From the NCBI GenBank assembly GCA_016795365.1, contig JAEUHN010000047.1, positions 216,348 through 280,347 of the forward strand: a stretch of 64,000 nucleotides of DNA. The letters are read 5' to 3'. The position numbers and the translations under genes are program-made. Source of the DNA: Verrucomicrobiaceae bacterium. Lineage in GTDB: Bacteria; Verrucomicrobiota; Verrucomicrobiia; Verrucomicrobiales; Verrucomicrobiaceae. Numbering within the stretch: position 1 is the stretch's first letter; the number at the start of each line of letters is the position of its first letter. This document shows positions 52,743-60,659 of the stretch, piece after piece. The notes under the pieces were generated by a model that had not been told where the DNA came from, did no database searches, and saw only the letters and a list, made by a program, of their open reading frames with translations.

Positions 52743-52876
52743 AGCGATCGAATCCGCAAGGGTGAGCTGACGCGCGGAGACACAAAAACCACTGGGCGCT
52801 TTGCAGGCGACCGGCGGTTCGTTCGTTGCTCTGTTCAGCTTGGGAGCAGCTTCGCAGAGCGGAGAGAGGTTGGAAA

Positions 52877-53362
52877 CTAGGAGCGGTTGGCCAGCGCACG
52901 ACGACGATGGACAAGGACCAAGCCAGCGAGTGCGACGAGCCAGGCGGAGCTAGGCTCAGGAATCACCGTGGTATCGCCATTCGAGATGTCGAGGTAGCTC
53001 TGGGATCTCACCGGGAAGTCCTTCAGGAAACCGTTGCTGTTGTAAACGGGATCTGCACCACCACTTTCCGTGGCGTGGAACCAGATGCCGATGCTGTTGT
53101 CAAAGCCTGCGCCTTCCCAGTTGGCGGGGTCAAACGGCACCCCTGCAGCGGCATAGCGACTGTTTACAAAGAGACAGAAGTCCAGATTGCTCACGTCCAA
53201 CGAGAAGCTGAAAGTGCGCGATGTGAGGTTGCCGGAGGCTGTGAGCCGGTTGTTGGAATTCCAGGCCACGCCGCTGATGCTGCTCATGAGGCCAACGCCA
53301 GGGTCGAGGTAGCTCGAACTGGCATTCAAGCCGTTGTAACCATAGGCCGTCAGTGTGGGCAT
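52877..53362 (-). pseudogene. PEP-CTERM protein lacking a signal peptide
   Basis: The frame encodes 161 residues starting MPTLTAYGYNGLNASSSYLD and ending in a PEP-CTERM signal (VIPEPSSAWLVALAGLVLVHRRR). PEP-CTERM proteins must enter the Sec pathway, but the N-terminus here has no hydrophobic signal. The frame upstream of the ATG meets a TGA about 18 codons back with no other start, and the other two frames offer no signal peptide either. I infer that the 5' end was lost. The body is a beta-rich domain of the kind usual for the class (FSFSLDVSNLDFCLFVN). It is flanked by the barrel gene and the MFS gene. Confidence 0.6.
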
Positions 53363-53483
53363 ATTTGCGATGTTTGGAGATATCAGCCCGCGTCCTCAGG
53401 GAAATCCTGATGCACACGCCGATTGATCGTCGTCTCCTCCCACGTTCAGTAGTGCCCTTCGTTTCTCACCCCTTCGACTTCTC

Positions 53484-54965
53484 ATGTCCGCCCCCAAGCT
53501 CACCACCACCCACTGGCTCATCATCGCCATCGCCAGCATTGGTTTCCTGTTCGATACCTATGAACTGCTGATGACCCCCCTGGTGGCGGCGCCCGCGATT
53601 GCGGAACTGCTCAAGGTGCCGATGAACAACCCGCTGGTCACCGACTGGGTGGGCCGACTGCTCTGGATCGCTGCACTCTGTGGAGGTGTGTTCGGTCTGC
53701 TTGGCGGCTGGCTGGTGGATAAGTTTGGCCGCAAGACCATCATGGCGGCGAGCATCTTCCTTTACTCCCTCTCGCCCTTTGCCGCGGCTTATGCCACGTC
53801 CCTGCCCATGTTCGTGTTCTTCCGTAGCACGACCTTCATCGGGGTCTGCGTGGAGTTCGTCGCCGCGATCACCTGGCTGGCCGAGGTCTTTGAAGACAAG
53901 AAGCAGAAGGAGAAGTGGCTCGGCATCACCCAGGCGTTCGCTTCGCTGGGCGGGGTGCTGGTCACCTTCATGAGCATGTGGATCGGCAAGCACGCCGCCG
54001 ACCTCCCGCACATGGGACTGCCGCTGGGACTTGGTTCCGCTGATCCTGCCTCGTGGCGCTACTTGCTGATGACTGGCATCCTGCCCGCCATCCCCATCGC
54101 GCTCCTGTTGCCCTTCGTGCCCGAGTCAAAGATCTGGCTGGATAAGCGCGCTGCCGGCCAGCTCAAGCGTCCGAGCTTTGCAGCCTTGTTCGCTCCCGAG
54201 CTTCGTCGCGTCACCCTCGTCACCGCCGCGCTTTCGGCCTGTGCTTACGGCATCGCATTCGGCGCCCTTCAAGTCACGGTCGCACGCGTCACCCCCGGTT
54301 TGCCTGAACTCAAGGATCAAGCCAAGGCGCTGGCCCCGTTGCGCAAGGAAGGCGAGGCACTGAACCTTCAGCTCAATGCCATGTCTCCCACCGATCCGGC
54401 GCGCAAGGATTTGATCGCCAAGATCAAAGAGAACTTCGGCAAGCAAAAGCCCATCAACGACAAGGTGAAGGAGATGGCAGACAAGGTGCAGGCGCATCAG
54501 GAGATGGGCGGGCTTGTGGGGAGAATCCTTCTCGCCGTGCTGTTGATCGTCGGCATGAGTCGCGTGGCCTTGCTGAAGGTCTTCCAGATTCCCGCGCTCA
54601 TCCTGATGCCGATGACCTACTTCGTCTTCTTCCATCAGGGCGGCAGCGCCTTCCTCTGGGCGTATGCGATCTGCGGCCTCCTCACGGTGGCGCAGTTCAG
54701 CTACTTTGGTGAATACCTGCCCAAAGTGTTCCCCATGCACCTGCGCGGCACCGGTGGCAGCTTTGCGACGAACGTAGGCGGACGAATGATCGGCACCAGC
54801 ATGGCCTTCGTGACCACCAACTTCCTCGCGCCGATGCTCGCGGGTCAGGGGCCCATGCTGCCTCTGCACGTGGCCAAGGCGGCTGGCATTGTCGCCACGG
54901 TAATTGCCGTGCTGAGTTTCATCCTCGGTTTCCTGCTGCCTGAGCCGAAGGAACAGGCGGAGTGA
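53484..54965 (+). CDS. MFS transporter with an extracytoplasmic helical insertion
   Basis: The product is 493 residues with twelve predicted membrane helices. The first half has the MFS loop motif GGWLVDKFGRKTIM (about 71-84) and a helix-rich carboxylate/sugar-type pattern; the second includes YFGEYLPKVFPMHLRGTGGSF. Between TM7 and TM8 (about residues 272-342) lies a charged helical insertion (LKDQAKALAPLRKEGEALN through EMADKVQAHQE) that should face the periplasm. Such an insertion is unusual for MFS and may hold a partner or substrate. The cargo is not identifiable; neighbours do not help. Confidence 0.9.
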   Translation: MSAPKLTTTHWLIIAIASIGFLFDTYELLMTPLVAAPAIAELLKVPMNNPLVTDWVGRLLWIAALCGGVFGLLGGWLVDKFGRKTIMAASIFLYSLSPFAAAYATSLPMFVFFRSTTFIGVCVEFVAAITWLAEVFEDKKQKEKWLGITQAFASLGGVLVTFMSMWIGKHAADLPHMGLPLGLGSADPASWRYLLMTGILPAIPIALLLPFVPESKIWLDKRAAGQLKRPSFAALFAPELRRVTLVTAALSACAYGIAFGALQVTVARVTPGLPELKDQAKALAPLRKEGEALNLQLNAMSPTDPARKDLIAKIKENFGKQKPINDKVKEMADKVQAHQEMGGLVGRILLAVLLIVGMSRVALLKVFQIPALILMPMTYFVFFHQGGSAFLWAYAICGLLTVAQFSYFGEYLPKVFPMHLRGTGGSFATNVGGRMIGTSMAFVTTNFLAPMLAGQGPMLPLHVAKAAGIVATVIAVLSFILGFLLPEPKEQAE

Positions 54966-55022
54966 TCCTTCGGTGGGTTTGTCGCAGTCGTTAGTGTGGT
55001 GAGAAGTCGGTCCACCGACCGA

Positions 55023-55991
55023 TCACCGCACCTCTGCCAGCACCTCATTGATCAGCACCATGCGGCCTTCCTTCCGGCTGCGAATGCCGGCGATGAGGAC
55101 GGCCATGAGTTCAATCGTCTCCTCCATGGGCAGCGGGCGTTGGCCTGTGCGCAGCATGTCGATGAACGCCACCAGCTGCCCTCTGAAGGCCGGGTAAGTG
55201 TCCGTCAGTCGAAGCGGTAGCTGACCCTTGGTGCCGTAGAGATGCACGGCACCGAAGCTGCCATACGCATCGTGAATTGCCCCCAGGGTGACCTGCGTGC
55301 CCGAGCGGTGGGTGAGATGCACCACATCGCTGCCGTCCTGGTGCATCGTCTGTGCGCTGATGAAGCCGGGACCGAGCAATGGAGAAACCGCCTCCAGGGC
55401 ATGGATACCGTAGCGTTCCCAGGTCTTGCAGGTGAAGCTCGTGATCCAACGCAGATCGCCGAGCTCCTGGCGGTGCGCCTCGGCCTGTCGCATCTCGGGG
55501 GCGTAGCGCATCCCGCTGGTGGAAAGGATCGTGGCACCGGCACGATGCCAGGCCACGAACTGTTTGAGGTCAGGCACATTGGTCGCCAGCGGCTTGTCCA
55601 CGAAGATCGGAAGCCCGGCTTCAATGAAAGGCTTCGCACGCCGCACATGGTCATCGCCATCGTCGGTGGCGATCACCACCGCATCGACGTGCCCGATCAC
55701 ATCTTCCGGCTTGGCGACCACATGCTCGATCAGGCTCGCCCTCGCCACCAGCGGCGCTTCCGCAGGGTTGTCCGTCCAGATATGCGTGACGCGAGCACCG
55801 GGGATGCGCACCGAGTCGAGCGGCTGTCTGCCCATGTATTGCGGGATCGCAGCATACGGGCACTTCGCCATCTCCGCGGGATCGTAGCCATTGATGATGC
55901 CGGACCACGAATACGGATGCCCGTTCCCTTCGATCATGCCTAGCATGGCAAGGCGAAGTTCGCCTTGAGTGGTGGTGGGTTCGCCGTTCAT
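55023..55991 (-). CDS. Gfo/Idh/MocA oxidoreductase
   Basis: The product is 322 residues from the ATG at 55991, overlapping the upstream stop as ATGA. The Rossmann part begins LRLAMLGMIEGNGHPYSW, departing from the usual GxGxxG because the loop is longer. VDAVVIATDDGDDHVRRAKPFIEAGLPIFVDKPLA carries the family Lys-Pro. The C-terminal half (YGIHALEAVSPLLG, HLTHRSGTQVTLGAIH) forms the dimer sheet. The enzyme should act on a sugar or related hydroxyl compound. Together with the next gene it forms a two-step pathway candidate; there is no export signal. Confidence 0.9.
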   Translation of the reverse strand: MNGEPTTTQGELRLAMLGMIEGNGHPYSWSGIINGYDPAEMAKCPYAAIPQYMGRQPLDSVRIPGARVTHIWTDNPAEAPLVARASLIEHVVAKPEDVIGHVDAVVIATDDGDDHVRRAKPFIEAGLPIFVDKPLATNVPDLKQFVAWHRAGATILSTSGMRYAPEMRQAEAHRQELGDLRWITSFTCKTWERYGIHALEAVSPLLGPGFISAQTMHQDGSDVVHLTHRSGTQVTLGAIHDAYGSFGAVHLYGTKGQLPLRLTDTYPAFRGQLVAFIDMLRTGQRPLPMEETIELMAVLIAGIRSRKEGRMVLINEVLAEVR

Positions 55992-56983
55992 AACGTGATG
56001 GGCTGCGCGGTGCTCACGGAGCGCAGAGCAGCGATGTTCACGCGCAGCGTTTGGGCGCCTTCTTCGATCGTGCTCAAGGGCGTCGGTTTGCCTTCCAGGC
56101 CATCGAGGTAGGCATTCGCCTGGGCAATGAAAAGATCGTCGCGCTCGAGCGGAGCGATCACATGGTCGGTCCATTCTTGTTCGCCATGCCGCATGACCGA
56201 CCACGTTTGCTTGTGGCCGAGAACGCGAAGACTGCCACGCTCGGCGTGAATGAGCAGAGTCACCTCGCTCGGCGCTTGAAATTGCGTCATCGCGTAGCTC
56301 GCCAGCACATCGCCATGGCGGGCGCTTACGTTCACCGTGTCCTCCACGGTCACGCCTTCCAGCATCTGGTGCGAAGCGTCGCAGTAGAGGCGTGTCACAG
56401 GCCCGACGATCCATTCGACGGCATTGATCAGGTGCGTGAGCGCATCCTGGATCGCACCGCCGCCGGTCTCGTGCTTGGTGTAGTAAATCTCGCGATAGGC
56501 AGGGCGGAAGGTGGGGAAGTGCTGGCCTGCCGTGAGCGCCAGATGCAGCGGGCGACCCAGCTCACCGCTGAGCAGGAAGTCGCGTGCTGCCTGCATCCAG
56601 GGCATGACGTGAAACACATAGGCCACCGCGCAGTAGCGTCCGCTCCGGGCTGCGACCTCGATCAATCGGTCCACGCCTTCCATGCTGATCGCCAGAGGTT
56701 TCTCGATGAGCACTCCGGCTCCGGCCGCCAGCGCCTCCAGGGAGCAACGAGTGTGCAGATTCGCGGGCACACACACCACCACGCCATCCCAGGCCTGTGC
56801 GTTGAGCGCGGACGCGTAGTCATCGAAAACGGGAACGCCATACGTGCTGGCGATGCGTTCACGCAGCGCGGGATTCGTGTCGCATCCGGCGACGGTGACG
56901 CGGCCTGTTTTCTGGAAGCACCGCAAGTGGCGCTCGCCGATGCTACCGCATCCGAGCACAAGGATAGAGGGGAGTTGAGACAT
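55988..56983 (-). CDS. Gfo/Idh/MocA oxidoreductase
   Basis: The product is 331 residues from the ATG at 56983, eight bases after the phosphatase stop. It has a canonical NAD(P) loop (SILVLGCGSIGERHLRCF) and the EKPLA motif (GVLIEKPLAIS near 92). The C-terminal domain contains GGGAIQDALTHLINAVEW with the conserved D-x3-H. It is distinct from the next gene, with about 25% apparent similarity along aligned blocks by eye. The two probably act on related substrates. No sugar transporter is in the operon. Confidence 0.93.
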   Translation of the reverse strand: MSQLPSILVLGCGSIGERHLRCFQKTGRVTVAGCDTNPALRERIASTYGVPVFDDYASALNAQAWDGVVVCVPANLHTRCSLEALAAGAGVLIEKPLAISMEGVDRLIEVAARSGRYCAVAYVFHVMPWMQAARDFLLSGELGRPLHLALTAGQHFPTFRPAYREIYYTKHETGGGAIQDALTHLINAVEWIVGPVTRLYCDASHQMLEGVTVEDTVNVSARHGDVLASYAMTQFQAPSEVTLLIHAERGSLRVLGHKQTWSVMRHGEQEWTDHVIAPLERDDLFIAQANAYLDGLEGKPTPLSTIEEGAQTLRVNIAALRSVSTAQPITL

Positions 56984-56991
56984 GGGTTGGA

Positions 56992-58446
56992 TCAAGTCTT
57001 CTGGATCGCGATCACTGTCACGTCATCATGCGGAGCCTGCCCGCCGATGAAGTCATTGAGAGCTGCCAGGAGATGATCCACCACCGCGTCTGCACCTTGG
57101 ACCGCAGAGGCAGCGAGGGCTTCTTTGATGCGCGGTTCTTCGAACATGTCGCCATCCTTGTCCTCCGCCTCGCTTACGCCGTCCGTGTAAAGCAGAAGAA
57201 CATCCCCGGTCGCCATCGTGAAAGTGGTGTCCTTCGTCACGCGATCGAACACATCCCCATCGTCGATGCCCACACCCAGGCCCGGGCTTTGAATCGACTC
57301 CACCACGCCCGTGGACTTGCGCCAGACCAAGGGATTGGGGTGACCAGCGCGCGTGAGCGTGATGTTGGGGCTGTCAGACTCCAGCACCAGGTAAACCATG
57401 CTGATAAACATTCCCTGGCGGATATCGGGAGCCAGCTGGCGATTCACCGCGCTCAGCGCCGCCGTGGGCGAAAGCCGGGTCTGCGCATGAGCTTGCAGCG
57501 CGCTGCGGCATGTGGCGGCGATCAGCGCGGCGGGGAAGCCTTTGCCCGACACGTCCGCAATCACCGCGCCGAAGTGCTTCGCATCCAGCTCCAGGTAATC
57601 GTAGAAATCACCACTCAGGATGCGTGCCGGGCGGTTGCGTGCGGCGAAGCGATAGCCCTCCAGCGCAGGCGCACGCTCGGGCAAAAGGATGCGCTGCACA
57701 TCGCTCGCCGTCTTGAGTTCCGCATCGAGTTGCCGCTTCGATTGCATGGCCTGGTGCGCGGTCGCGTTGGCCAGAGCGAAGGCTGACTGCTCCACCAGCG
57801 AGGCGAAGACTTCGAAATCGTTTTGCGAGAACTGCCGGTCATTCAGGTTCGCGGTCACCACCAGCACGCCCAGCTTGCGATCACCGGAACTCAGCGGCCC
57901 CGCCAGCACCGTCACGCCGTTTTGATGCTCGTTGGATGGACTGCTCAGATCGCCATGACGGGCCAGCTCATCGATGTGCTGCGACTTCTGCCCCGTGAAC
58001 ACACGGCCCAGCACCCCCGTGTTCGCCGCCACCGCCTGCCAGCGCATCGTGCTCAGCAGCGATCCCGGCACGGCCTGATCCTGCGCCACCAGCTTCTCCG
58101 TCAAATCGATCACCGGCGCGCAGCTGTCCGAGCAGAATCTCGGCACCAGCAGCTGCCTTCCCTCGTCATAGGCATACAGCGCGCCACCCTTGCTCCCCGT
58201 CACCTTCATCGCCCCCTCCACGATCAACCGGTGCAGCGTGCTCTCGCGTTGATCCACACTGAGGGATTCGCCCAGCGTGTGCAGGAAATTGAACAACCGC
58301 CGCTCCTCCGAGACGATCGCCTCCTGCTCGTCCTGCAGCTTCTCCAGGCTCATGCGTCGTTGTCGGGCGAGCCTTCCGGCGACGTAGAACCCGATGCTCG
58401 CCCCCAGGGCCAGCAGCAGGAGTGTCACCATCACCGTAGTTATCAT
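56992..58446 (-). CDS. Membrane-anchored GAF-SpoIIE protein phosphatase
   Basis: The product is 484 residues. One N-terminal membrane helix (MVTLLLLALGASIGFYVAG) is followed by a short coil, a GAF domain (about 60-225; GALYAYDEGRQLLV, LGVLVVTANLNDRQFS) and a SpoIIE-type PP2C domain (about 245-484). The metal ligands appear in SGDFYDYLEL, IADVSGKGFPAALIA, LLYTDGVSEAED and DDVTVIAI. Such proteins dephosphorylate anti-sigma-factor antagonists (partner switching) in response to a ligand at the GAF domain. No antagonist or anti-sigma gene lies beside it. It leads the minus-strand run with two oxidoreductase genes, eight bases apart. Confidence 0.92.
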   Translation of the reverse strand: MITTVMVTLLLLALGASIGFYVAGRLARQRRMSLEKLQDEQEAIVSEERRLFNFLHTLGESLSVDQRESTLHRLIVEGAMKVTGSKGGALYAYDEGRQLLVPRFCSDSCAPVIDLTEKLVAQDQAVPGSLLSTMRWQAVAANTGVLGRVFTGQKSQHIDELARHGDLSSPSNEHQNGVTVLAGPLSSGDRKLGVLVVTANLNDRQFSQNDFEVFASLVEQSAFALANATAHQAMQSKRQLDAELKTASDVQRILLPERAPALEGYRFAARNRPARILSGDFYDYLELDAKHFGAVIADVSGKGFPAALIAATCRSALQAHAQTRLSPTAALSAVNRQLAPDIRQGMFISMVYLVLESDSPNITLTRAGHPNPLVWRKSTGVVESIQSPGLGVGIDDGDVFDRVTKDTTFTMATGDVLLLYTDGVSEAEDKDGDMFEEPRIKEALAASAVQGADAVVDHLLAALNDFIGGQAPHDDVTVIAIQKT

Positions 58447-58554
58447 GCGCTGGAGTGTTCGTTATGGCGTGAAGCATCGCATTGTCAAACCTTGCCCACG
58501 AGTGGATTCGATGAGCGCGCAACCGCTCGCCTCATGCTGGGTTTCATCGCCGCC

Positions 58555-59862
58555 ATGAGAACCACCGTCTTGCTCACCCTCCTCGCCTTGCTCGCCACCC
58601 ATGCCTCCGCCGACTGGCCGCGACTCCGTGGGGCCAAAGGCGATGGCATCGCCGAAGGCAAGGTGCCCGTGAAGTGGAGCGACACCGAGAACCTCAAATG
58701 GAAGGCCACCCTCCCAGGCCCCGGCTCCTCCAGCCCCATCATCGTCGGGGATAAAGTCTTCATCACCTGCTGGTCCGGCTACGCCGATGGCAGCAATGGC
58801 GACCTCACCCAGCTCGTCCGTCACCTCCTCTGCCTCAGCAAGGTCGATGGCAAAATCTTGTGGGACAAAACTGTCCCCGCCGTTCAGCCCGAAGATCAGG
58901 CCGGCGGCATGTTGATGGAGCACGGCTACGCCAGCAGCACCCCCGTCAGCGATGGCCAGAACGTCTTCGTCTTCTTCGGCAAAACCGGAGCCCTCGCCTT
59001 CGATATGAACGGCACCCAGCTCTGGCAGACCTCCCTCGGCACCGGCTCCAATCCCAAAGGCTGGGGCAGCGCCGCCAGTCCCATCCTGCACAAGGACACC
59101 CTCATCGTCACCGCCTACGATGAAGGCGGTGCCATGGTCGCCCTCGACAAGAAGACCGGCAAAGAAGTGTGGCGTGCTCCGGCCGAGGGACTCAACACCG
59201 TCTATAGCACCCCCGTCCTCGCCGGAGACGATCTGCTCCTGCCCGTCGCAGGCGAAGTCTGGGGCCTCAACCCCGACTCCGGCAAGCTCCGCTGGTATGC
59301 CTCCTACAGCATGGGCGGCAATGTGTCCCCCGCCGTCGCGGTCGGCGAGGGCGCGATCTTCGTGACCGGCGGCTACCCCACGCAGGGCACCGTCGCTCTC
59401 AAGCCCGGCGGCAAAGGCGACATCACCCAGAGCGCTACCTTGTGGAGCATCAACAGCGCCTCCTACATCCCGTCCCCGATCTACTACAACGGCCACCTTT
59501 ACGTCGTGAACGACGCCGGTTTCGCCATGTGCATCGACGCCAAGACCGGCAAGGAAATCTACCGCGAGCGCGTCATGGACAGCAGTTCCAGCGGAGGTGG
59601 TCAACCCGGACGCGGTGGACCTGGCGGAGGCCGCGGAGGTCGCGGCAAGCCCTTCTACGCCTCGCCCGTCCTCGTCGATGGCAAGCTCTACTGCCCCAGC
59701 CGCAAGAACGGCACCTTCGTCATCGCCGCCAAGCCTACCTTTGAAGTCCTCGCCAAGAACCTCTTCCCCAGCGACGACAGCCAGGTCAACGCCACCCCCG
59801 CCGTGGACGGCAATCGCCTCTACCTCCGCTCCGACAAAGCCCTCTACTGCATCGGCGAGTAG
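58555..59862 (+). CDS. Secreted PQQ-like beta-propeller protein
   Basis: The product is 435 residues from the ATG at 58555, which starts a signal peptide (MRTTVLLTLLALLATHASA). PQQ-like blades repeat a W-x-x-x-L/G-x-G motif: ADWPRLRGAKGDGIAEG, LWQTSLGTGSNPKGWG, GKEVWRAPAEG, LRWYASYSMGGN and KEIYRERVMD. A Gly/Arg/Pro-rich loop near 345-365 (PGRGGPGGGRGGRG) interrupts the propeller. Proteins of this kind in this phylum are outer-space scaffolds or oxidoreductases of unknown role; no haem or PQQ-binding Cys pair is evident. The stop codon abuts the heptamer array. Confidence 0.87.
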   Translation: MRTTVLLTLLALLATHASADWPRLRGAKGDGIAEGKVPVKWSDTENLKWKATLPGPGSSSPIIVGDKVFITCWSGYADGSNGDLTQLVRHLLCLSKVDGKILWDKTVPAVQPEDQAGGMLMEHGYASSTPVSDGQNVFVFFGKTGALAFDMNGTQLWQTSLGTGSNPKGWGSAASPILHKDTLIVTAYDEGGAMVALDKKTGKEVWRAPAEGLNTVYSTPVLAGDDLLLPVAGEVWGLNPDSGKLRWYASYSMGGNVSPAVAVGEGAIFVTGGYPTQGTVALKPGGKGDITQSATLWSINSASYIPSPIYYNGHLYVVNDAGFAMCIDAKTGKEIYRERVMDSSSSGGGQPGRGGPGGGRGGRGKPFYASPVLVDGKLYCPSRKNGTFVIAAKPTFEVLAKNLFPSDDSQVNATPAVDGNRLYLRSDKALYCIGE

Positions 59863-59865
59863 CGA

Positions 59866-60061
59866 TCGAACCTCGAACCTCGAACCTCGAACCGAGAACC
59901 TCGAACCGAGAACCGAGAACCGAGAACCGAGAACCGAGAACCTCGAACCTCGAACCTCGAACCTCGAACCTCGAACCTCGAACCTCGAACCGAGAACCGA
60001 GAACCGAGAACCGAGAACCGAGAACCGAGAACCGAGAACCGAGAACCGAGAACCGAGAACT
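59866..60061. repeat. 28-unit heptamer array in two spellings
   Basis: The array consists of 28 tandem 7-base units with no interruption. Each is either TCGAACC (A) or GAGAACC (B); the last reads GAGAACT. Run lengths in order are A4, B1, A1, B5, A7, B10. The array starts four bases past the PQQ-propeller stop and ends on the first base of the stop codon of the convergent gene. It therefore fills the whole space between two convergent genes. Confidence 0.95.
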
Positions 60062-60501
60062 TATGCCCCAAACTTGGTGCGATACAGCGTCTCGAACTCC
60101 GCCTTCACCTCCTCGTCCCCGAGCTGTTCCGCCACTGCGATCAACTCCTTGTAGGCATCGCCCTCGTCCGGGTAGAAGTGGATGATCTTGCGATACTCCT
60201 CGATCGCCTCCTCCAGGCGCAGGCACGTCGCGTAGTGGCGGGCCAGACGGTAGTTCAGCGGCGGCTTCTCCAGCCGGTCTGACGGCCACAGAATCTCCGT
60301 GAACGGACGGGCGCACCACTCCGCCACCTTGAACACCGTCTCCGGGCTGATCAGCAGCACCACCGTCACCATCGCCAGCACCGACCCCATCACATGCCCG
60401 AAGGCCCCCACGCTGTTCATCTTCAAGGCATCCAGCATCAGCTTCACACCGCCCGCTGCACACAGCAGCGCCAGGAACCATCGAGTTTTCATCGCCTTCA
60501 T
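60061..60501 (-). CDS. Small membrane protein with TPR-like tail
   Basis: The product is 146 residues (start ATG at 60501, with another ATG at 60492). Two N-terminal membrane helices (WFLALLCAAGGVKLMLDAL, GSVLAMVTVVLLISPETVF) precede a soluble part with TPR-like helices (LARHYATCLRLEEAIEEY, GDAYKELIAVAEQLGD). A scaffolding role at the membrane is inferred. The stop codon is fused to the heptamer array on its 3' side, and the gene is divergent from hsdM with a 158-bp space. Confidence 0.72.
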   Translation of the reverse strand: MKAMKTRWFLALLCAAGGVKLMLDALKMNSVGAFGHVMGSVLAMVTVVLLISPETVFKVAEWCARPFTEILWPSDRLEKPPLNYRLARHYATCLRLEEAIEEYRKIIHFYPDEGDAYKELIAVAEQLGDEEVKAEFETLYRTKFGA

Positions 60502-60659
60502 GCGTGCAGTGTAGAAGGCAATGCCGCGAAACTCCAGCGCGACGACGGGCTTGGCGCTTCATCGTGCCGAATGAACTCTTGCCAAGGCGAAGGCCGTCGC
60601 CTGTAGTCGGCGACCCTCGCGCACGGCATGTCCTGCCTGCCGCCTCGCCCTGATCTCCC

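Noticed and set aside
57823..58554. Upstream extension of the PQQ-propeller frame
   Set aside because: It is antisense to the SpoIIE phosphatase start region; the signal peptide begins at 58555.
59866..60061. Possible CRISPR array
   Set aside because: Units are 7 bases, contiguous and without spacers, so it is a simple tandem array.
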